Notes: generated from the letters alone by a model not told the origin. 64,000 nt of DNA from Pseudomonas benzenivorans (GCF_900100495.1 NZ_FNCT01000008.1:62001-126000), one strand, 5' to 3'. Shown: positions 38,147-47,292, numbered from the stretch's first letter. Translations and numbers: made by a program.

Positions 38147-38860
38147 TTAGTTCGGCAGGTAGCGCGCGCGCGGCGTGGCCATCGGCAGCGGGCCGTCGCC
38201 GATCCGGCGGAACGCGCCCTCCTCGGCGTCGTAGGCCTTGATCTCGCTGGTTTCGATGTCGTACACCCAGCCATGGATGAACAGCTGGCCGCTGGCCAGG
38301 CGCGCGGCCACCGAGGGATGGGTGCGCAGGTGATCGAGCTGGGCCACGACGTTCTCCTCGGTGAGGATGCCGAGGGTGTTGTGATTGGCGCAGCCGCAGT
38401 TCTCCGCCACCACGGTCTTGGCCACTTCGGCATGGCGCAGCCAGGCCTTGACTGTCGGCATGCGTTCCAGCTCGTCCGGATTGAGCACCGCCTTCATCGC
38501 ACCGCAGTCGGAATGCCCGCAGATGATGATGTGGTGCACGCCGAGGGCCATCACCGCGTACTCGATGGCCGTGGATACCCCGCCCATCATCTGCCCGTAG
38601 GGCGGCACCACGTTGCCGACGTTGCGGGTGACGAACAGGTCGCCCGGATCGCTCTGGGTGATCAGTTCGGGAACGATGCGCGAATCGGCGCAGGTGATGA
38701 ACATGGCCCGCGGCGTCTGCTCGTGGGCGAGCTTCTTGAACAGCGCCTGCTGCTGCGGGAAGACCTCCTGGCGAAAGCGCTGGAAGCCCTCGATGATGTG
38801 TTGCAGTGCGTCCTCCGCGCTCTCCGCCACGCTGCCGATCTGCTGCTGTTGCTTGTCCAT
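38147..38860 (-). CDS. Beta-class carbonic anhydrase
   Basis: Zinc enzyme that interconverts CO2 and bicarbonate. The 237-residue protein has the beta-class zinc ligands and catalytic pair: C in ITCADSR (C-x-D-x-R) and H-x-x-C in CGHSDCGAMK. GAGG precedes the ATG. In PAO1 the homologue (PA0102) is next to a SulP transporter (PA0103); here no SulP gene is adjacent, although one occurs at 57210. Confidence 0.93.
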   Translation of the reverse strand: MDKQQQQIGSVAESAEDALQHIIEGFQRFRQEVFPQQQALFKKLAHEQTPRAMFITCADSRIVPELITQSDPGDLFVTRNVGNVVPPYGQMMGGVSTAIEYAVMALGVHHIIICGHSDCGAMKAVLNPDELERMPTVKAWLRHAEVAKTVVAENCGCANHNTLGILTEENVVAQLDHLRTHPSVAARLASGQLFIHGWVYDIETSEIKAYDAEEGAFRRIGDGPLPMATPRARYLPN

Positions 38861-39000
38861 AGGTCAACCTCAAAAAGCTGCGGGAGTCGAATCTTGCTGG
38901 CTCAGCACCAGGCCAGCCCCCTACAGGACACCAGAAATGGCGCCAGGGTCACAGCGCCCGGACAGTCTCCTGCACGCAGATTACAACCCTTGATTCACCC

Positions 39001-40059
39001 TCACAGCAAAGCCAGCTGACCGCCCGGCGGGCAGAAGCGCGAGCAATCCAGGTCGAAGCCGGCACGGCGGTTCAGGCCCAGGCGCTTGATCGCCACGGCG
39101 AAGCGCTGCGCCAGCAACTCGGCGAAGGCGCCTTCGCCGCGGAAACGCTGGCCGAAGCGGCTGTCGTACAGTGCGCCGCCACGGCTCTGGCGGATCAGGC
39201 TGAGCACATGCTCGGCGCGTTGCGGGTAATGCGCCTGCAGCCATTCCTCGAACAGCGGCGCGACCTCGCGCGGCAGGCGCAGGAACATATAGGCCGCACT
39301 CTGCGCACCGGCGTCCCGGGCGGCCTCGAGCAGGTGCTCCAACTCCCTGTCGTTGATCATCGGGATCATCGGCGAGCAGAGCACGCCCACCGGAATCCGC
39401 TTCTCGCGCAGCACGCGGATCGTCCGCAAGCGCGCCGCCGGCGCCGCAGCGCGCGGCTCGAGGATGCGCTTGAGCTGGTCGTCGAGGCTGGTCAGGCTGA
39501 TCATCACCGCCACCAGGCGCTGCCTGGCCAATTCGCCGAGCAAGTCGAGGTCGCGCAGGATCAGCGCGCCCTTGGTGACGATGGTCACGGGATGGCGGTA
39601 GTCGAGCAGCACCTTGAGGCTGTTGCGGGTCAGTTGGTACTGGCGTTCGATCGGCTGGTAGGGGTCGGTGCTGGAGCCCAGGTTGATCGGCGCACAGACG
39701 TAGCCGGGCTTGGACAGCTGCTGTTCGAGCAGCGCTACGGCGTTGGTCTTGGCAATCAGCCGGGTCTCGAAATCGAGTCCCGGCGACAGGTCCCAATAGG
39801 CATGGCTGGGCCGGGCGTAGCAGTAGATGCAGCCATGCTCGCAGCCGCGATAGGGGTTGAGCGAACGGTCGAACGGCAGGTCCGGCGACTGGTTGCGGGT
39901 GATGATGGATTTGGCGGTTTCCGCGCGCACCTCGGTGGCGCGACTGGGCGGCACCTCCTGCCACCAGCCATCGTCCTCGACCAGCGAGCGGGTCGGGGCG
40001 AAGCGGTTGTGCGGGTTGCTGGCGGTGCCGCGGCCGCGCGGCGGGAGTACAACGGACAT
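39001..40059 (-). CDS. PA0069-family radical SAM protein (SplB-related), SOS-regulated
   Basis: Radical SAM enzyme of 352 residues with the iron-sulfur motif C73-x3-C77-x2-C80 (RGCEHGCIYCYARPSH) and body patterns such as GSSTDPYQPIERQYQLTR. The family is distantly related to spore photoproduct lyase and its reaction is unknown. GGAG precedes the ATG. A perfect LexA box stands 21 bases upstream; PA0069 of P. aeruginosa is a known LexA-regulon gene, so a role in DNA damage is likely (inference). Confidence 0.9.
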   Translation of the reverse strand: MSVVLPPRGRGTASNPHNRFAPTRSLVEDDGWWQEVPPSRATEVRAETAKSIITRNQSPDLPFDRSLNPYRGCEHGCIYCYARPSHAYWDLSPGLDFETRLIAKTNAVALLEQQLSKPGYVCAPINLGSSTDPYQPIERQYQLTRNSLKVLLDYRHPVTIVTKGALILRDLDLLGELARQRLVAVMISLTSLDDQLKRILEPRAAAPAARLRTIRVLREKRIPVGVLCSPMIPMINDRELEHLLEAARDAGAQSAAYMFLRLPREVAPLFEEWLQAHYPQRAEHVLSLIRQSRGGALYDSRFGQRFRGEGAFAELLAQRFAVAIKRLGLNRRAGFDLDCSRFCPPGGQLALL

Positions 40060-40079
40060 GGCAACGCTCCGGCAAAATA

Positions 40080-40095
40080 CTGTACGAATATACAG
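40080..40095 (-). promoter_or_regulatory. LexA (SOS) box of the radical SAM gene
   Basis: CTGTACGAATATACAG fits CTGT-N8-ACAG exactly. It ends 21 bases before the start codon of the radical SAM gene, where LexA binding would block transcription. The SDR gene starts 258 bases away on the other side and is less likely to be affected. Confidence 0.88.
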
Positions 40096-40352
40096 TCATC
40101 TAGCGGATCGTCCAAGCTCCCTTCGTCGCCCGGCGCAGCGAGGGCTGGCGGCCGCCAGCCGCGCCAGCGCAGCTGGAACTATGCGCAAGCAATGATGCGA
40201 GAATGCCGGCGCTCTGTTTGCTAGCCTTGCAATCATGCCCCTGGCCTGACGTTGACCGGCCTGGCCAACCCCATCCATCGCCGCATGCCACATCTCGCCA
40301 GGCGCGGGATCCACGATGCGGCGCGCGGTTCACCTTGAAACGGAGTAGTTCG

Positions 40353-41105
40353 ATGAAGACAGTACTGGTTACCGGCGCCTCGTCCGGGTTCGGCGAGGCC
40401 ATTTGCCGACGGCTGATCGCCGATGGGCACCAGGTTATCGGTGCCGCGCGGCGGGCCGAGAAGCTCGCCGCCCTGGCGGCCGAGCTGGGCGACAGGTTCG
40501 TCGCGGTGGTGATGGACGTCACCGACAAGGTCTCGATCGATCAGGCCTTCGAGACGATCTTCCAGCGCTGCCCGCAGATCGACATCCTGGTGAACAACGC
40601 CGGCCTGGCCTTGGGCATCGAGCGCGCGCAGGTGGCGAGCGCCGCCAACTGGGAGCGGATGATCGCCACCAACGTCACCGGCCTGGCCCTGGTCACGCAC
40701 AAGGTATTGCCGCACATGGTCGCCGCCAACAACGGGCTGATCATCAACATGGGCTCGATCGCCGGCACCGTCCCCTACCCGGGCGGCAACGTCTACGGTG
40801 CGACCAAGGCCTTCGTCAAACAGTTCAGCCTGAACCTGCGCGCCGACCTGGCCGGCAGCAAGGTGCGGGTCAGCAATATCGAGCCGGGACTATGCTCGGA
40901 CACCGAGTTCTCCATGGTGCGCCTGGATGGCAACGCCGAGGCGGTCGCCGCGTTGTACAAGGACGTCGAGGCGATCCGCCCGGAGGACATCGCCCACACG
41001 GTTGCCTGGATCAGCCAGTTGCCCGAGCACATGAACGTCAACTCGATCGAGATCATGCCGGTGGCGCAGAGCTATTCGGCGCTGACGGTGACGCGCAACC
41101 TGTAA
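40353..41105 (+). CDS. Short-chain dehydrogenase, YdfG-like
   Basis: A 250-residue NADP(H)-dependent oxidoreductase with the cofactor loop TGASSGFG, NNAG in LVNNAGLA, catalytic Ser in INMGSIAGT and Y-x-x-x-K in VYGATKAFVK. The overall form resembles YdfG (L-allo-threonine / 3-hydroxy acid dehydrogenase, malonic semialdehyde reductase). CGGAG precedes the ATG. It is a single-gene unit followed by a terminator. Confidence 0.85.
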   Translation: MKTVLVTGASSGFGEAICRRLIADGHQVIGAARRAEKLAALAAELGDRFVAVVMDVTDKVSIDQAFETIFQRCPQIDILVNNAGLALGIERAQVASAANWERMIATNVTGLALVTHKVLPHMVAANNGLIINMGSIAGTVPYPGGNVYGATKAFVKQFSLNLRADLAGSKVRVSNIEPGLCSDTEFSMVRLDGNAEAVAALYKDVEAIRPEDIAHTVAWISQLPEHMNVNSIEIMPVAQSYSALTVTRNL

Positions 41106-41112
41106 CGGGCTA

Positions 41113-41139
41113 TGAAAAGCCGCGCCAGGCGGCTTTTCA
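41113..41139. terminator. Terminator after the SDR gene
   Basis: A perfect 11-base stem (41113-41123 with 41129-41139) begins eight bases after the stop; the arm ends with TTTTCA on the plus strand, and the symmetric AAAA suits the converging zinc-ribbon gene too. Confidence 0.75.
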
Positions 41140-41202
41140 GCCGCCTGCTAGCCGGCGTAGGCCCGCTGCAACGCGGGGATCACCGAGGACCGTGCGCGGG
41201 TT

Positions 41203-41487
41203 CTATTCCTTGGGCTTGTTCAGCTTCGGATTGGGGAAGAACTGCACCGCCTTGACCTTGGGATCGGCCGCCTTGGGCTGCAGGGCCTTGACGTTGACCC
41301 GGGTCGGCAGCTCCTTGGGCACCGAGTTGCCACGCTCGTCGAGGGTGTCGGCGTAGCCGCAGGTCACGCATTCGCGGTGCGGCACGCCGTCCTCGTCCCA
41401 CATCTGGACCTTGTCCAGCTCGCTGCACGCCGGGCACACGGCGCCGGCGATAAAGCGCTTCTTGGATACCTTCGGTGCCTCGCTCAT
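41203..41487 (-). CDS. YheV family putative zinc-ribbon protein
   Basis: A 94-residue protein with two CxxC pairs (C18-x2-C21, C40-x2-C43) that would bind one zinc, and a basic C-terminus (FFPNPKLNKPKE). Function unknown. Its ATG overlaps the prlC stop by four bases, the same prlC-yheV link seen in other gammaproteobacteria. Confidence 0.87.
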   Translation of the reverse strand: MSEAPKVSKKRFIAGAVCPACSELDKVQMWDEDGVPHRECVTCGYADTLDERGNSVPKELPTRVNVKALQPKAADPKVKAVQFFPNPKLNKPKE

Positions 41488-43532
41488 GCGGCCTCCTGGC
41501 TCAGGCCGAGATGCCGCAGCAGGGCGTCGATGCGCGGCTCGCGGCCGCGGAAGTCGACGAACAGCTGCATTGGCTCCTGCGAGCCGCCACGGGCGAGGAT
41601 AGCCTCGCGGAAGGCGTGACCGGTCTGCGGGTTGAACACACCCTCTTCCTCGAACTTGGAGAAGGCGTCGGCGGACAGCACCTCGGCCCACTTGTAGCTG
41701 TAGTAGCCGGCCGCGTAACCGCCGGCGAAGATGTGCGCGAAGCTGTTGGCGAAGCGGTTGTAGGCAGGCGGACGCAGCACCGCGACCTCGTCGCGCACCC
41801 CTTCGAGCACCTGCAGCACGCTGCGGCCGTCGCCGTGGCTGGCGTGCAGTTCGAAGTCGAAAAGGCTGAACTCCAGCTGGCGCACCATCATCAGCCCGGA
41901 CTGGAAGTTCTTCGCCGCCAGCATCTTGTCCAGCAGGTCCTGCGGCAGCGGCTCGCCGCTCTCGAAGTGGCCGGAGATCAGCGCCAGGCCCTCGGGCTCC
42001 CAGCACCAGTTCTCCATAAACTGGCTCGGCAGCTCCACCGCGTCCCAGGCCACGCCGTTGATCCCGGAGGCGCCGGCGTGCTCGATGCGGGTCAGCAGGT
42101 GGTGCAGGCCGTGGCCGAACTCGTGGAACAGGGTGGTGACTTCGTCGTGGGTCAGCAGCGCCGGCTTGCCGCTCACGGCGGGAGTGAAGTTGCACACCAG
42201 GTTGGCCACCGGGCTGACCAGCTCGCCATCGGCCGTGCGGCGCTTGTCGCGGGCGCCGTCCATCCAGGCGCCGCCGCGCTTGTTGGCGCGGGCGTAGAGG
42301 TCGAAGAAGAAGCGCCCGAGGAGCTCGCCGTTCTCCTTGATCGCGAACAGGCGCACGTCCGGGTGCCAGGAATCGAAGTCTTTCAGCTCGGCGATCTGGA
42401 TGCCGTAGAGCTTCTCGACTATGGCGAACAGGCCGGACAGCACCCGGTCGATCGGGAAGTACGGGCGGAGGATCTCCTGGGAGATGCTGTAGCGCTGTTC
42501 GCGCAGCTTCTCACTGTAGTAGCCGACGTCCCAGCTCTGCAGGTCCGCGCAGCCGCGCTCGGCGGCGAAGGCCCGCAACTCTTCCAGGTCCTGGGCGGCG
42601 TAGGGCTTGCTGCGCCGCGCCAGATCGCGCAGGAAGTGCAGCACCTGGTCGGTGGATTCGGCCATCTTGGTCGCCAGCGACAGCTCGGCGAAGTGGGCGA
42701 AGCCGAGCAGCTGGGCCAGCTCCTGGCGCAGGTCGAGGATCTGCTCCATCAGCGGGCCGTTGTCGTCCTGGCCGGCGTTCGGGCCCTGGTCGGAGGCACG
42801 GGTGCAGTAGGCGCTGTAGACCTCTTCGCGCAGCGCGCGGTGGTCGGCGTAGGTCAGCACCGCGTAGTAGCTGGGGAATTCCAGGCTGATCAGCCAGCCA
42901 TCGAGGCCCTTGGCCTTGGCCGCCTGGGCCATCTGCGCCTTGGCCGAGTCGGTCAGGCCGGCCAGGGCGCTTTCGTCGGTGACCTGCTTGGTCCAGGCCT
43001 GGGTGGCGTCGAGCAACTGGTTGGAGAATTTGCTGGTGAGCTCGGAGAGCTTCATCTGGATTTCGCCGTAGCGCTGCTGCTCGGCCTGCGGCAGGTCGAT
43101 GCCGGACAGGCGGAAGTCGCGCAGGGCGTGGTCGAGAATGGTCGCCTGGGCCACCTCGAAGCGCGCGGCGTCCGGGCTCTGCGCCAGTGCCTGGTAGGCA
43201 TGGAACAGCTCGCGGTTCTGCCCCAGCTCGGTCCAGTAGGTGGACAGCTTGGGCAGGCAGGCCTCGTAGGCGGCGCGCAGCTCGGCGCTGTTGCACACCG
43301 CATTGAGGTGGCTGACCGGGCTCCAGGCCTGGCCCAGGCGCGCGTGCAGCTCGTCGAGCGCCAGCACCAGCCCCTCCCAGCTCGGTGTGCCAGACTGTCT
43401 GGCCAGGAGGGCGGCGATCGCCGCGCGGTTATCGGCGAGAATGCTATCCACCGCCGGCTCGACATGTTCCGGGCGAATGGCCGAATAGGGCGGCAGGTCG
43501 AAGGCTTGCAGCAGCGGGTTGTTCGCAGTCAC
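41484..43532 (-). CDS. prlC: Oligopeptidase A (PrlC)
   Basis: Cytoplasmic zinc metallopeptidase of family M3 that degrades peptides, including cleaved signal peptides. The 682-residue protein has the catalytic HEFGHGLHHLL with the downstream glutamate region, and conserved GKRGGAWMDG-like sequence (NKRGGAWMDGARDK). The GTG at 43532 gives the usual N-terminus (TANNPLLQAFDLPP); AGG lies at fair distance. Divergent from the gamma-carbonic anhydrase gene. Confidence 0.93.
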   Translation of the reverse strand: MTANNPLLQAFDLPPYSAIRPEHVEPAVDSILADNRAAIAALLARQSGTPSWEGLVLALDELHARLGQAWSPVSHLNAVCNSAELRAAYEACLPKLSTYWTELGQNRELFHAYQALAQSPDAARFEVAQATILDHALRDFRLSGIDLPQAEQQRYGEIQMKLSELTSKFSNQLLDATQAWTKQVTDESALAGLTDSAKAQMAQAAKAKGLDGWLISLEFPSYYAVLTYADHRALREEVYSAYCTRASDQGPNAGQDDNGPLMEQILDLRQELAQLLGFAHFAELSLATKMAESTDQVLHFLRDLARRSKPYAAQDLEELRAFAAERGCADLQSWDVGYYSEKLREQRYSISQEILRPYFPIDRVLSGLFAIVEKLYGIQIAELKDFDSWHPDVRLFAIKENGELLGRFFFDLYARANKRGGAWMDGARDKRRTADGELVSPVANLVCNFTPAVSGKPALLTHDEVTTLFHEFGHGLHHLLTRIEHAGASGINGVAWDAVELPSQFMENWCWEPEGLALISGHFESGEPLPQDLLDKMLAAKNFQSGLMMVRQLEFSLFDFELHASHGDGRSVLQVLEGVRDEVAVLRPPAYNRFANSFAHIFAGGYAAGYYSYKWAEVLSADAFSKFEEEGVFNPQTGHAFREAILARGGSQEPMQLFVDFRGREPRIDALLRHLGLSQEAA

Positions 43533-43670
43533 GACGGGGTACCTGTAGCGAAATGGGATTGATGCTGTGGCCACGGTCGACGGCAATCGGCTTCCGGGAT
43601 CGGCTTTCAGCGGATATGCCGGCTATCTTAATTACAATCGGCGCTCACCGCAGCTCAAGAGGTTTCTATC

Positions 43671-44213
43671 GTGGCGATACGCAGTTACCAACAGTTCACC
43701 CCGCTGCTCGGCGAGCGGGTATTTGTCGATGCCTCCGCCGTGGTCCTCGGCGACGTGGAAATCGGCGACGACAGCTCGATCTGGCCGCTGGTGGTGATCC
43801 GCGGCGACATGCACAGCATCCGCATCGGCGAGCGTTCCAGCGTGCAGGACGGCTGCGTGCTGCACATCACCCACGCCGGGCCGTTCAACCCGGGCGGCTA
43901 CCCGCTGAATATCGGCGACGACGTGACCATCGCCCACAAGGTCATCCTGCACGGCTGCAGCATCGGCAACCGGGTGCTGGTCGGCATGGGCAGCATCGTC
44001 ATGGACGGCGTGGTGATCGAGGACGAAGTGGTGCTCGGCGCCGGCAGCCTGGTGCCCCCGGGCAAGCGCCTGGAAAGCGGCTACCTGTACGTCGGCAGCC
44101 CGGCCAAGCAGGTCCGGCCGCTGAGCGAGAAGGAACGCAGCTACTTCCGCTACAGCGCCGACAACTACGTGCGCCTGAAGGATCAGCACCTGATGGAAGG
44201 CTACTCCGGCTGA
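43671..44213 (+). CDS. Gamma-carbonic anhydrase-like hexapeptide protein (YrdA family)
   Basis: A 180-residue left-handed beta-helix protein. Hexapeptide turns run from about 20 to 145, with metal-ligand type His in VLHITHAG and TIAHKVILHGC. Whether it is an active carbonic anhydrase is not clear from sequence; some YrdA proteins are not. The GTG start at 43671 follows GAGG by eight bases. Followed 14 bases later by a HAD gene. Matches PA0066. Confidence 0.88.
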   Translation: MAIRSYQQFTPLLGERVFVDASAVVLGDVEIGDDSSIWPLVVIRGDMHSIRIGERSSVQDGCVLHITHAGPFNPGGYPLNIGDDVTIAHKVILHGCSIGNRVLVGMGSIVMDGVVIEDEVVLGAGSLVPPGKRLESGYLYVGSPAKQVRPLSEKERSYFRYSADNYVRLKDQHLMEGYSG

Positions 44214-44227
44214 GGGCGCGCGGCGAC

Positions 44228-44887
44228 ATGCACTACCGGCACATCCTCTTCGACCTCGACGGCACCCTCACCGATCCGCGCGAGGGCATTACCCGTTCGG
44301 TGCAGTACGCGCTGGCCAGGCTGGGCATCGACGAGCCGGATCTGCAGGCGCTGGAGCACTTCATCGGCCCGCCGCTGCTGCAGTGCTTCATGCAGACGTA
44401 CGGATTTTCCGAGGAACGGGCCTGGCAGGCGGTGGGCCATTACCGCGAGCGTTTCGCCGCGCTCGGGCTGTACGAGAATCGCCTGTTCGCCGGGGTCGGC
44501 GAGCTGTTGCAGCTGCTGCAGGAGCAGGGCCGCAGCCTGTACATCGCCACCAGCAAGCCGACGCTGTACGCCGTGGAGATTGCCCGGCATTTCGATCTGG
44601 CCCGGCACTTCCGGCGGATCTACGGCAGCGAACTGGACGGTACGCGCAGCGACAAGGCCGAGCTGATCGGCCATCTGCTGGCCCGGGAAGGGCTGGCGGC
44701 GGACAGCGCCTTGATGATCGGCGACCGCAAGCACGACCTGATCGGCGCGCGGCGCAACGGCCTGGCTGCGGCGGCGGTGGGTTATGGCTTCGGCAGCGCC
44801 GCGGAATTGCGGGCCGAGACGCCGACCCATCACTTCCAGACCCTGGCCGAGCTGCATCGGGCGTTTCTCGCTTGCGCGGCTCCATAG
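44228..44887 (+). CDS. HAD-superfamily phosphatase, phosphoglycolate-phosphatase-like
   Basis: A 219-residue HAD hydrolase: motif I DLDGTLTDP (nucleophile Asp first), motif II ATSKPT, motif III Lys in SDKAEL and motif IV MIGDRKHDL. The small helical cap (about 15-80) fits the Gph/PpaX group. It is the second gene of a unit with the gamma-carbonic anhydrase gene. Substrate unknown. Confidence 0.88.
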   Translation: MHYRHILFDLDGTLTDPREGITRSVQYALARLGIDEPDLQALEHFIGPPLLQCFMQTYGFSEERAWQAVGHYRERFAALGLYENRLFAGVGELLQLLQEQGRSLYIATSKPTLYAVEIARHFDLARHFRRIYGSELDGTRSDKAELIGHLLAREGLAADSALMIGDRKHDLIGARRNGLAAAAVGYGFGSAAELRAETPTHHFQTLAELHRAFLACAAP

Positions 44888-44905
44888 GTCGCACCGCGCA
44901 GCTGC

Positions 44906-44936
44906 AACCCACCGGGGCGCCGATGGGTTTTCCTCC
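44906..44936. terminator. Possible terminator between the HAD and DUF1161 genes
   Basis: AACCCA...TGGGTT with an inner CGG...CCG stem and TTTTCC after it on the plus strand; moderate quality, in the 68-base gap between converging genes. Confidence 0.45.
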
Positions 44937-44955
44937 AGCCTACGGCTTTACCGGC

Positions 44956-45186
44956 TCAGCCGTTCTTCTGGTAGATGATCTTCTTGCTGCCGCCGTCGCA
45001 GCTGCCGACCACCATGCTCGCATCGTGCACCTCGTCATTCGGCACGATTTCCAGGGTGTAGCTGGTCACCCCGGCGGCCTGGATCTTCACCTCGATCTCC
45101 TGCCGGAGCTCCTCGCAGGGCTTGGGCGCCGCCAGGGCGGCGCCGCTGAGCAGGCCAAGCAGCAGCACCAGGATCGATCGGTTCAT
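44956..45186 (-). CDS. DUF1161 family small periplasmic protein
   Basis: A 76-residue precursor with a signal peptide (cleavage near LAA-PK, residue 20) and the DUF1161 core: CEELRQEIEVKIQAAGV, LEIVPNDE, VGSCDGGSKKI. Two conserved cysteines probably form a disulfide. Function unknown. Start at 45186 chosen by the signal peptide. Confidence 0.85.
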   Translation of the reverse strand: MNRSILVLLLGLLSGAALAAPKPCEELRQEIEVKIQAAGVTSYTLEIVPNDEVHDASMVVGSCDGGSKKIIYQKNG

Positions 45187-45252
45187 CGTACGTCTCCACT
45201 GTCTTGTTTGCGAAATTCGCCAGCATGCGACCGGCGCGCCGGTCAGCAAGTT

Positions 45253-46326
45253 CTAGCCGGGATTCTGCAAGACTTCCAGTGCCCTTAGCCGGGCCTCGGA
45301 CGACAACTCGCCCAATGCGCCGACGCGCCGGTAGAAGCGCGGCCAATCGCCCCCGGCTTCACGGAACAGCGCGGCGAAGGCCGGCACCCAGCGATCGTAA
45401 AGGCCGAACGGCAGCAGCTTGGCGTTGTTCAGCGGCGCCTCGATCCAGGCGTCGTAGCGCCCGACACCGCCCCAGCGACGATCGCGCAAGGCCCGGTAGT
45501 CGCGGCGCAGGCGCTCGAATTCGGCCTGCTTGGCGGCGCGCATCGGCTGCTCCGCCATGCCGCTGGCATACAGCCGCTGCAGCCGCGCGCGGCTGGCCAG
45601 GACCAGCGCGCTGAACTGCTCGCGCTGCCGCAGGCCCTGCGGGTCGGCGGCCGGCAAGCCGCGCGCGGCCCGCCATTGGCGCAGGCCCTCGCGCTCGACG
45701 AAGGTGGCGAAGGACTCGTTGAACGCGGTGTCATCGGCCACGTACAGCTGCTGGTGGGCCAGCTCGTGGAAGATCACCGCGACCAGGCGCTCGTCGCTCC
45801 AGCCCAGCATGGTGTTGAGGATCGGGTCATCGAACCAGCCCAGGGTCGAATAGGCCTCGACGCCGCCGATATAGGTCTCCAGCCCCTGCTGCTTGAGCAC
45901 GGCCGCCGCGCCGCGGGCGCGGCTCTGGCTGTAATAGCCGCGATAGGCCACGCAGCCGGCGATGGGAAAGCAGTGCAGCTCGGGCTCGAGGGAAAACTCC
46001 GCGGTGGCGAACAGGTTCCACAGCACATAGGGCCGCTGCACATCGGCGTACAGCCGGTAACTGCGGTTATCCGGCAGGCCCAGGCGCGCGCTGGCGAAGG
46101 TGCGCGCCTCCTGGGCCAGGGCCAGGCGCCGGCGTAGCTCGGGGTCGCGGGCCGGATCGGCGACGATCGCCGCCACCGGCTCGCGGCGCCGCAGCACGTC
46201 GAGTTGGCCTTCGAGCAGGTGGCCGTAATAGGCGACGCTGGAACAACCGCTCAGCGCCAGGGCCAGCAGCAGGGGAACCCAGCGGGGTGCGCGGCGGTCG
46301 AGTAAGCAGGGAAAAAATCGCGACAT
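45253..46326 (-). CDS. Predicted zinc aminopeptidase, lipoprotein
   Basis: A 357-residue lipoprotein (lipobox LSGC, C28) of the family annotated as putative aminopeptidase. The metal site is H187-E-L-A-H191 with third ligand Glu204 in NESFATFVE, typical of gluzincins. Other patterns are GYYSQSRARGAAAVL and ETYIGGVEAYSTLGWFDDP. Divergent from the tandem lipoprotein genes, 66 bases away; upstream of DUF1161 on the same strand. Confidence 0.87.
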   Translation of the reverse strand: MSRFFPCLLDRRAPRWVPLLLALALSGCSSVAYYGHLLEGQLDVLRRREPVAAIVADPARDPELRRRLALAQEARTFASARLGLPDNRSYRLYADVQRPYVLWNLFATAEFSLEPELHCFPIAGCVAYRGYYSQSRARGAAAVLKQQGLETYIGGVEAYSTLGWFDDPILNTMLGWSDERLVAVIFHELAHQQLYVADDTAFNESFATFVEREGLRQWRAARGLPAADPQGLRQREQFSALVLASRARLQRLYASGMAEQPMRAAKQAEFERLRRDYRALRDRRWGGVGRYDAWIEAPLNNAKLLPFGLYDRWVPAFAALFREAGGDWPRFYRRVGALGELSSEARLRALEVLQNPG

Positions 46327-46392
46327 GGCCGGGACACTACTGCAAACCGCGGCATGCCCGCCAGCCTGTTTTAGCCTGCCCTGGAGCCCCGC

Positions 46393-46806
46393 ATGCGCGC
46401 CTCGCCTTACCTCTCCCTTATGCTTTCGCTCGGCGGCTGCGCCTGGCTGCCGGCGCATGACCCGAGCCAGGCCTGGGTCGACCTGCACACCCGCCAGCCC
46501 AGTGAATTGCGGGCCGCCAAGGTGGACGACAGAGTGCTGGAGGATCGCCGCTTCTTCCAGATCAGCCCCGGCAGGCACGAGCTGCAGGCTCGTCTGCGCT
46601 TCAGCGTCGACGCCGGCGACGTCGGTCCGCAGGGCCCGCCGCTGCTGCGCGACTGTCAGCTGCTGCTCGAGTACGCGGACTTCGCCGCCGGCCAGCGCTA
46701 CCGCCTGGAGGCTGGAAACATCGGCTTCCGCGCCTGGTCAAAACTCTACGATGCGCAGAATCGCCTGTTGGTTCGCGGCCGCGAAGGGCGCTGCGGCGAG
46801 CTGTAG
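46393..46806 (+). CDS. Hypothetical lipoprotein, first of a tandem pair
   Basis: A 137-residue protein with a short lipoprotein signal (C16 in LSLGGC). Body pattern AHDPSQAWVDL, RFFQISPGRHELQ, CQLLLEYADFAAGQRYRLEA, and a C-terminal Cys. It is a clear paralogue of the next gene: PSQAW / PGQAW, YADFAAGQRYRLEA in both. Function unknown; located at the PA0063/PA0062 position. Confidence 0.8.
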   Translation: MRASPYLSLMLSLGGCAWLPAHDPSQAWVDLHTRQPSELRAAKVDDRVLEDRRFFQISPGRHELQARLRFSVDAGDVGPQGPPLLRDCQLLLEYADFAAGQRYRLEAGNIGFRAWSKLYDAQNRLLVRGREGRCGEL

Positions 46807-46852
46807 GCGAACAGCGCTATGCTAGCCACATCACTTCAGCGAGATGATCGCC

Positions 46853-47272
46853 ATGCGCCCGTTCGCCCTGACCGCCAGCCTGCTCCTGCTCGGCGCCTGC
46901 GCTTCAGCCGTGCCACCGCACGACCCCGGGCAGGCCTGGGTCGAGCTGTACACCACCGCCAGCGATTTGCTGATGGCCGAAAAGCTCGACGGCGAACGCC
47001 TCAACGACGGCCGCTACTTCCAGGTGCCGCCCGGCGCCCACGAACTGGTCACCCGCTTTCAGTTCGAAGTGCCGGGCGGCGGCGGGATGAACATGATGGC
47101 CGAACCGGTGCAGCGCACCTGCGAGATCCGCGTGCGCTACGCCGACTTCGCCGCCGGCCAGCGCTACCGCCTGGAAGCCCGACCGCTGGTGACCAGCGCC
47201 CAGGCCTGGCTGTACGACGGCCAGCGCAATGTCCTGGCGCGCGGCAAGGTGCTGCGCTGCGGCACCTTCTAA
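46853..47272 (+). CDS. Hypothetical lipoprotein, second of a tandem pair
   Basis: A 139-residue paralogue of the preceding gene, with lipobox LLGAC and body pattern PHDPGQAWVEL, RYFQVPPGAHELV, CEIRVRYADFAAGQRYRLEA. A methionine/glycine insertion (GGGGMNMMAEP) is specific to this copy. The start at 46853 follows GAGATGAT; an ATG at 46844 is possible. Confidence 0.8.
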   Translation: MRPFALTASLLLLGACASAVPPHDPGQAWVELYTTASDLLMAEKLDGERLNDGRYFQVPPGAHELVTRFQFEVPGGGGMNMMAEPVQRTCEIRVRYADFAAGQRYRLEARPLVTSAQAWLYDGQRNVLARGKVLRCGTF

Positions 47273-47292
47273 CGGTCCGACTTGCCGCTGGT

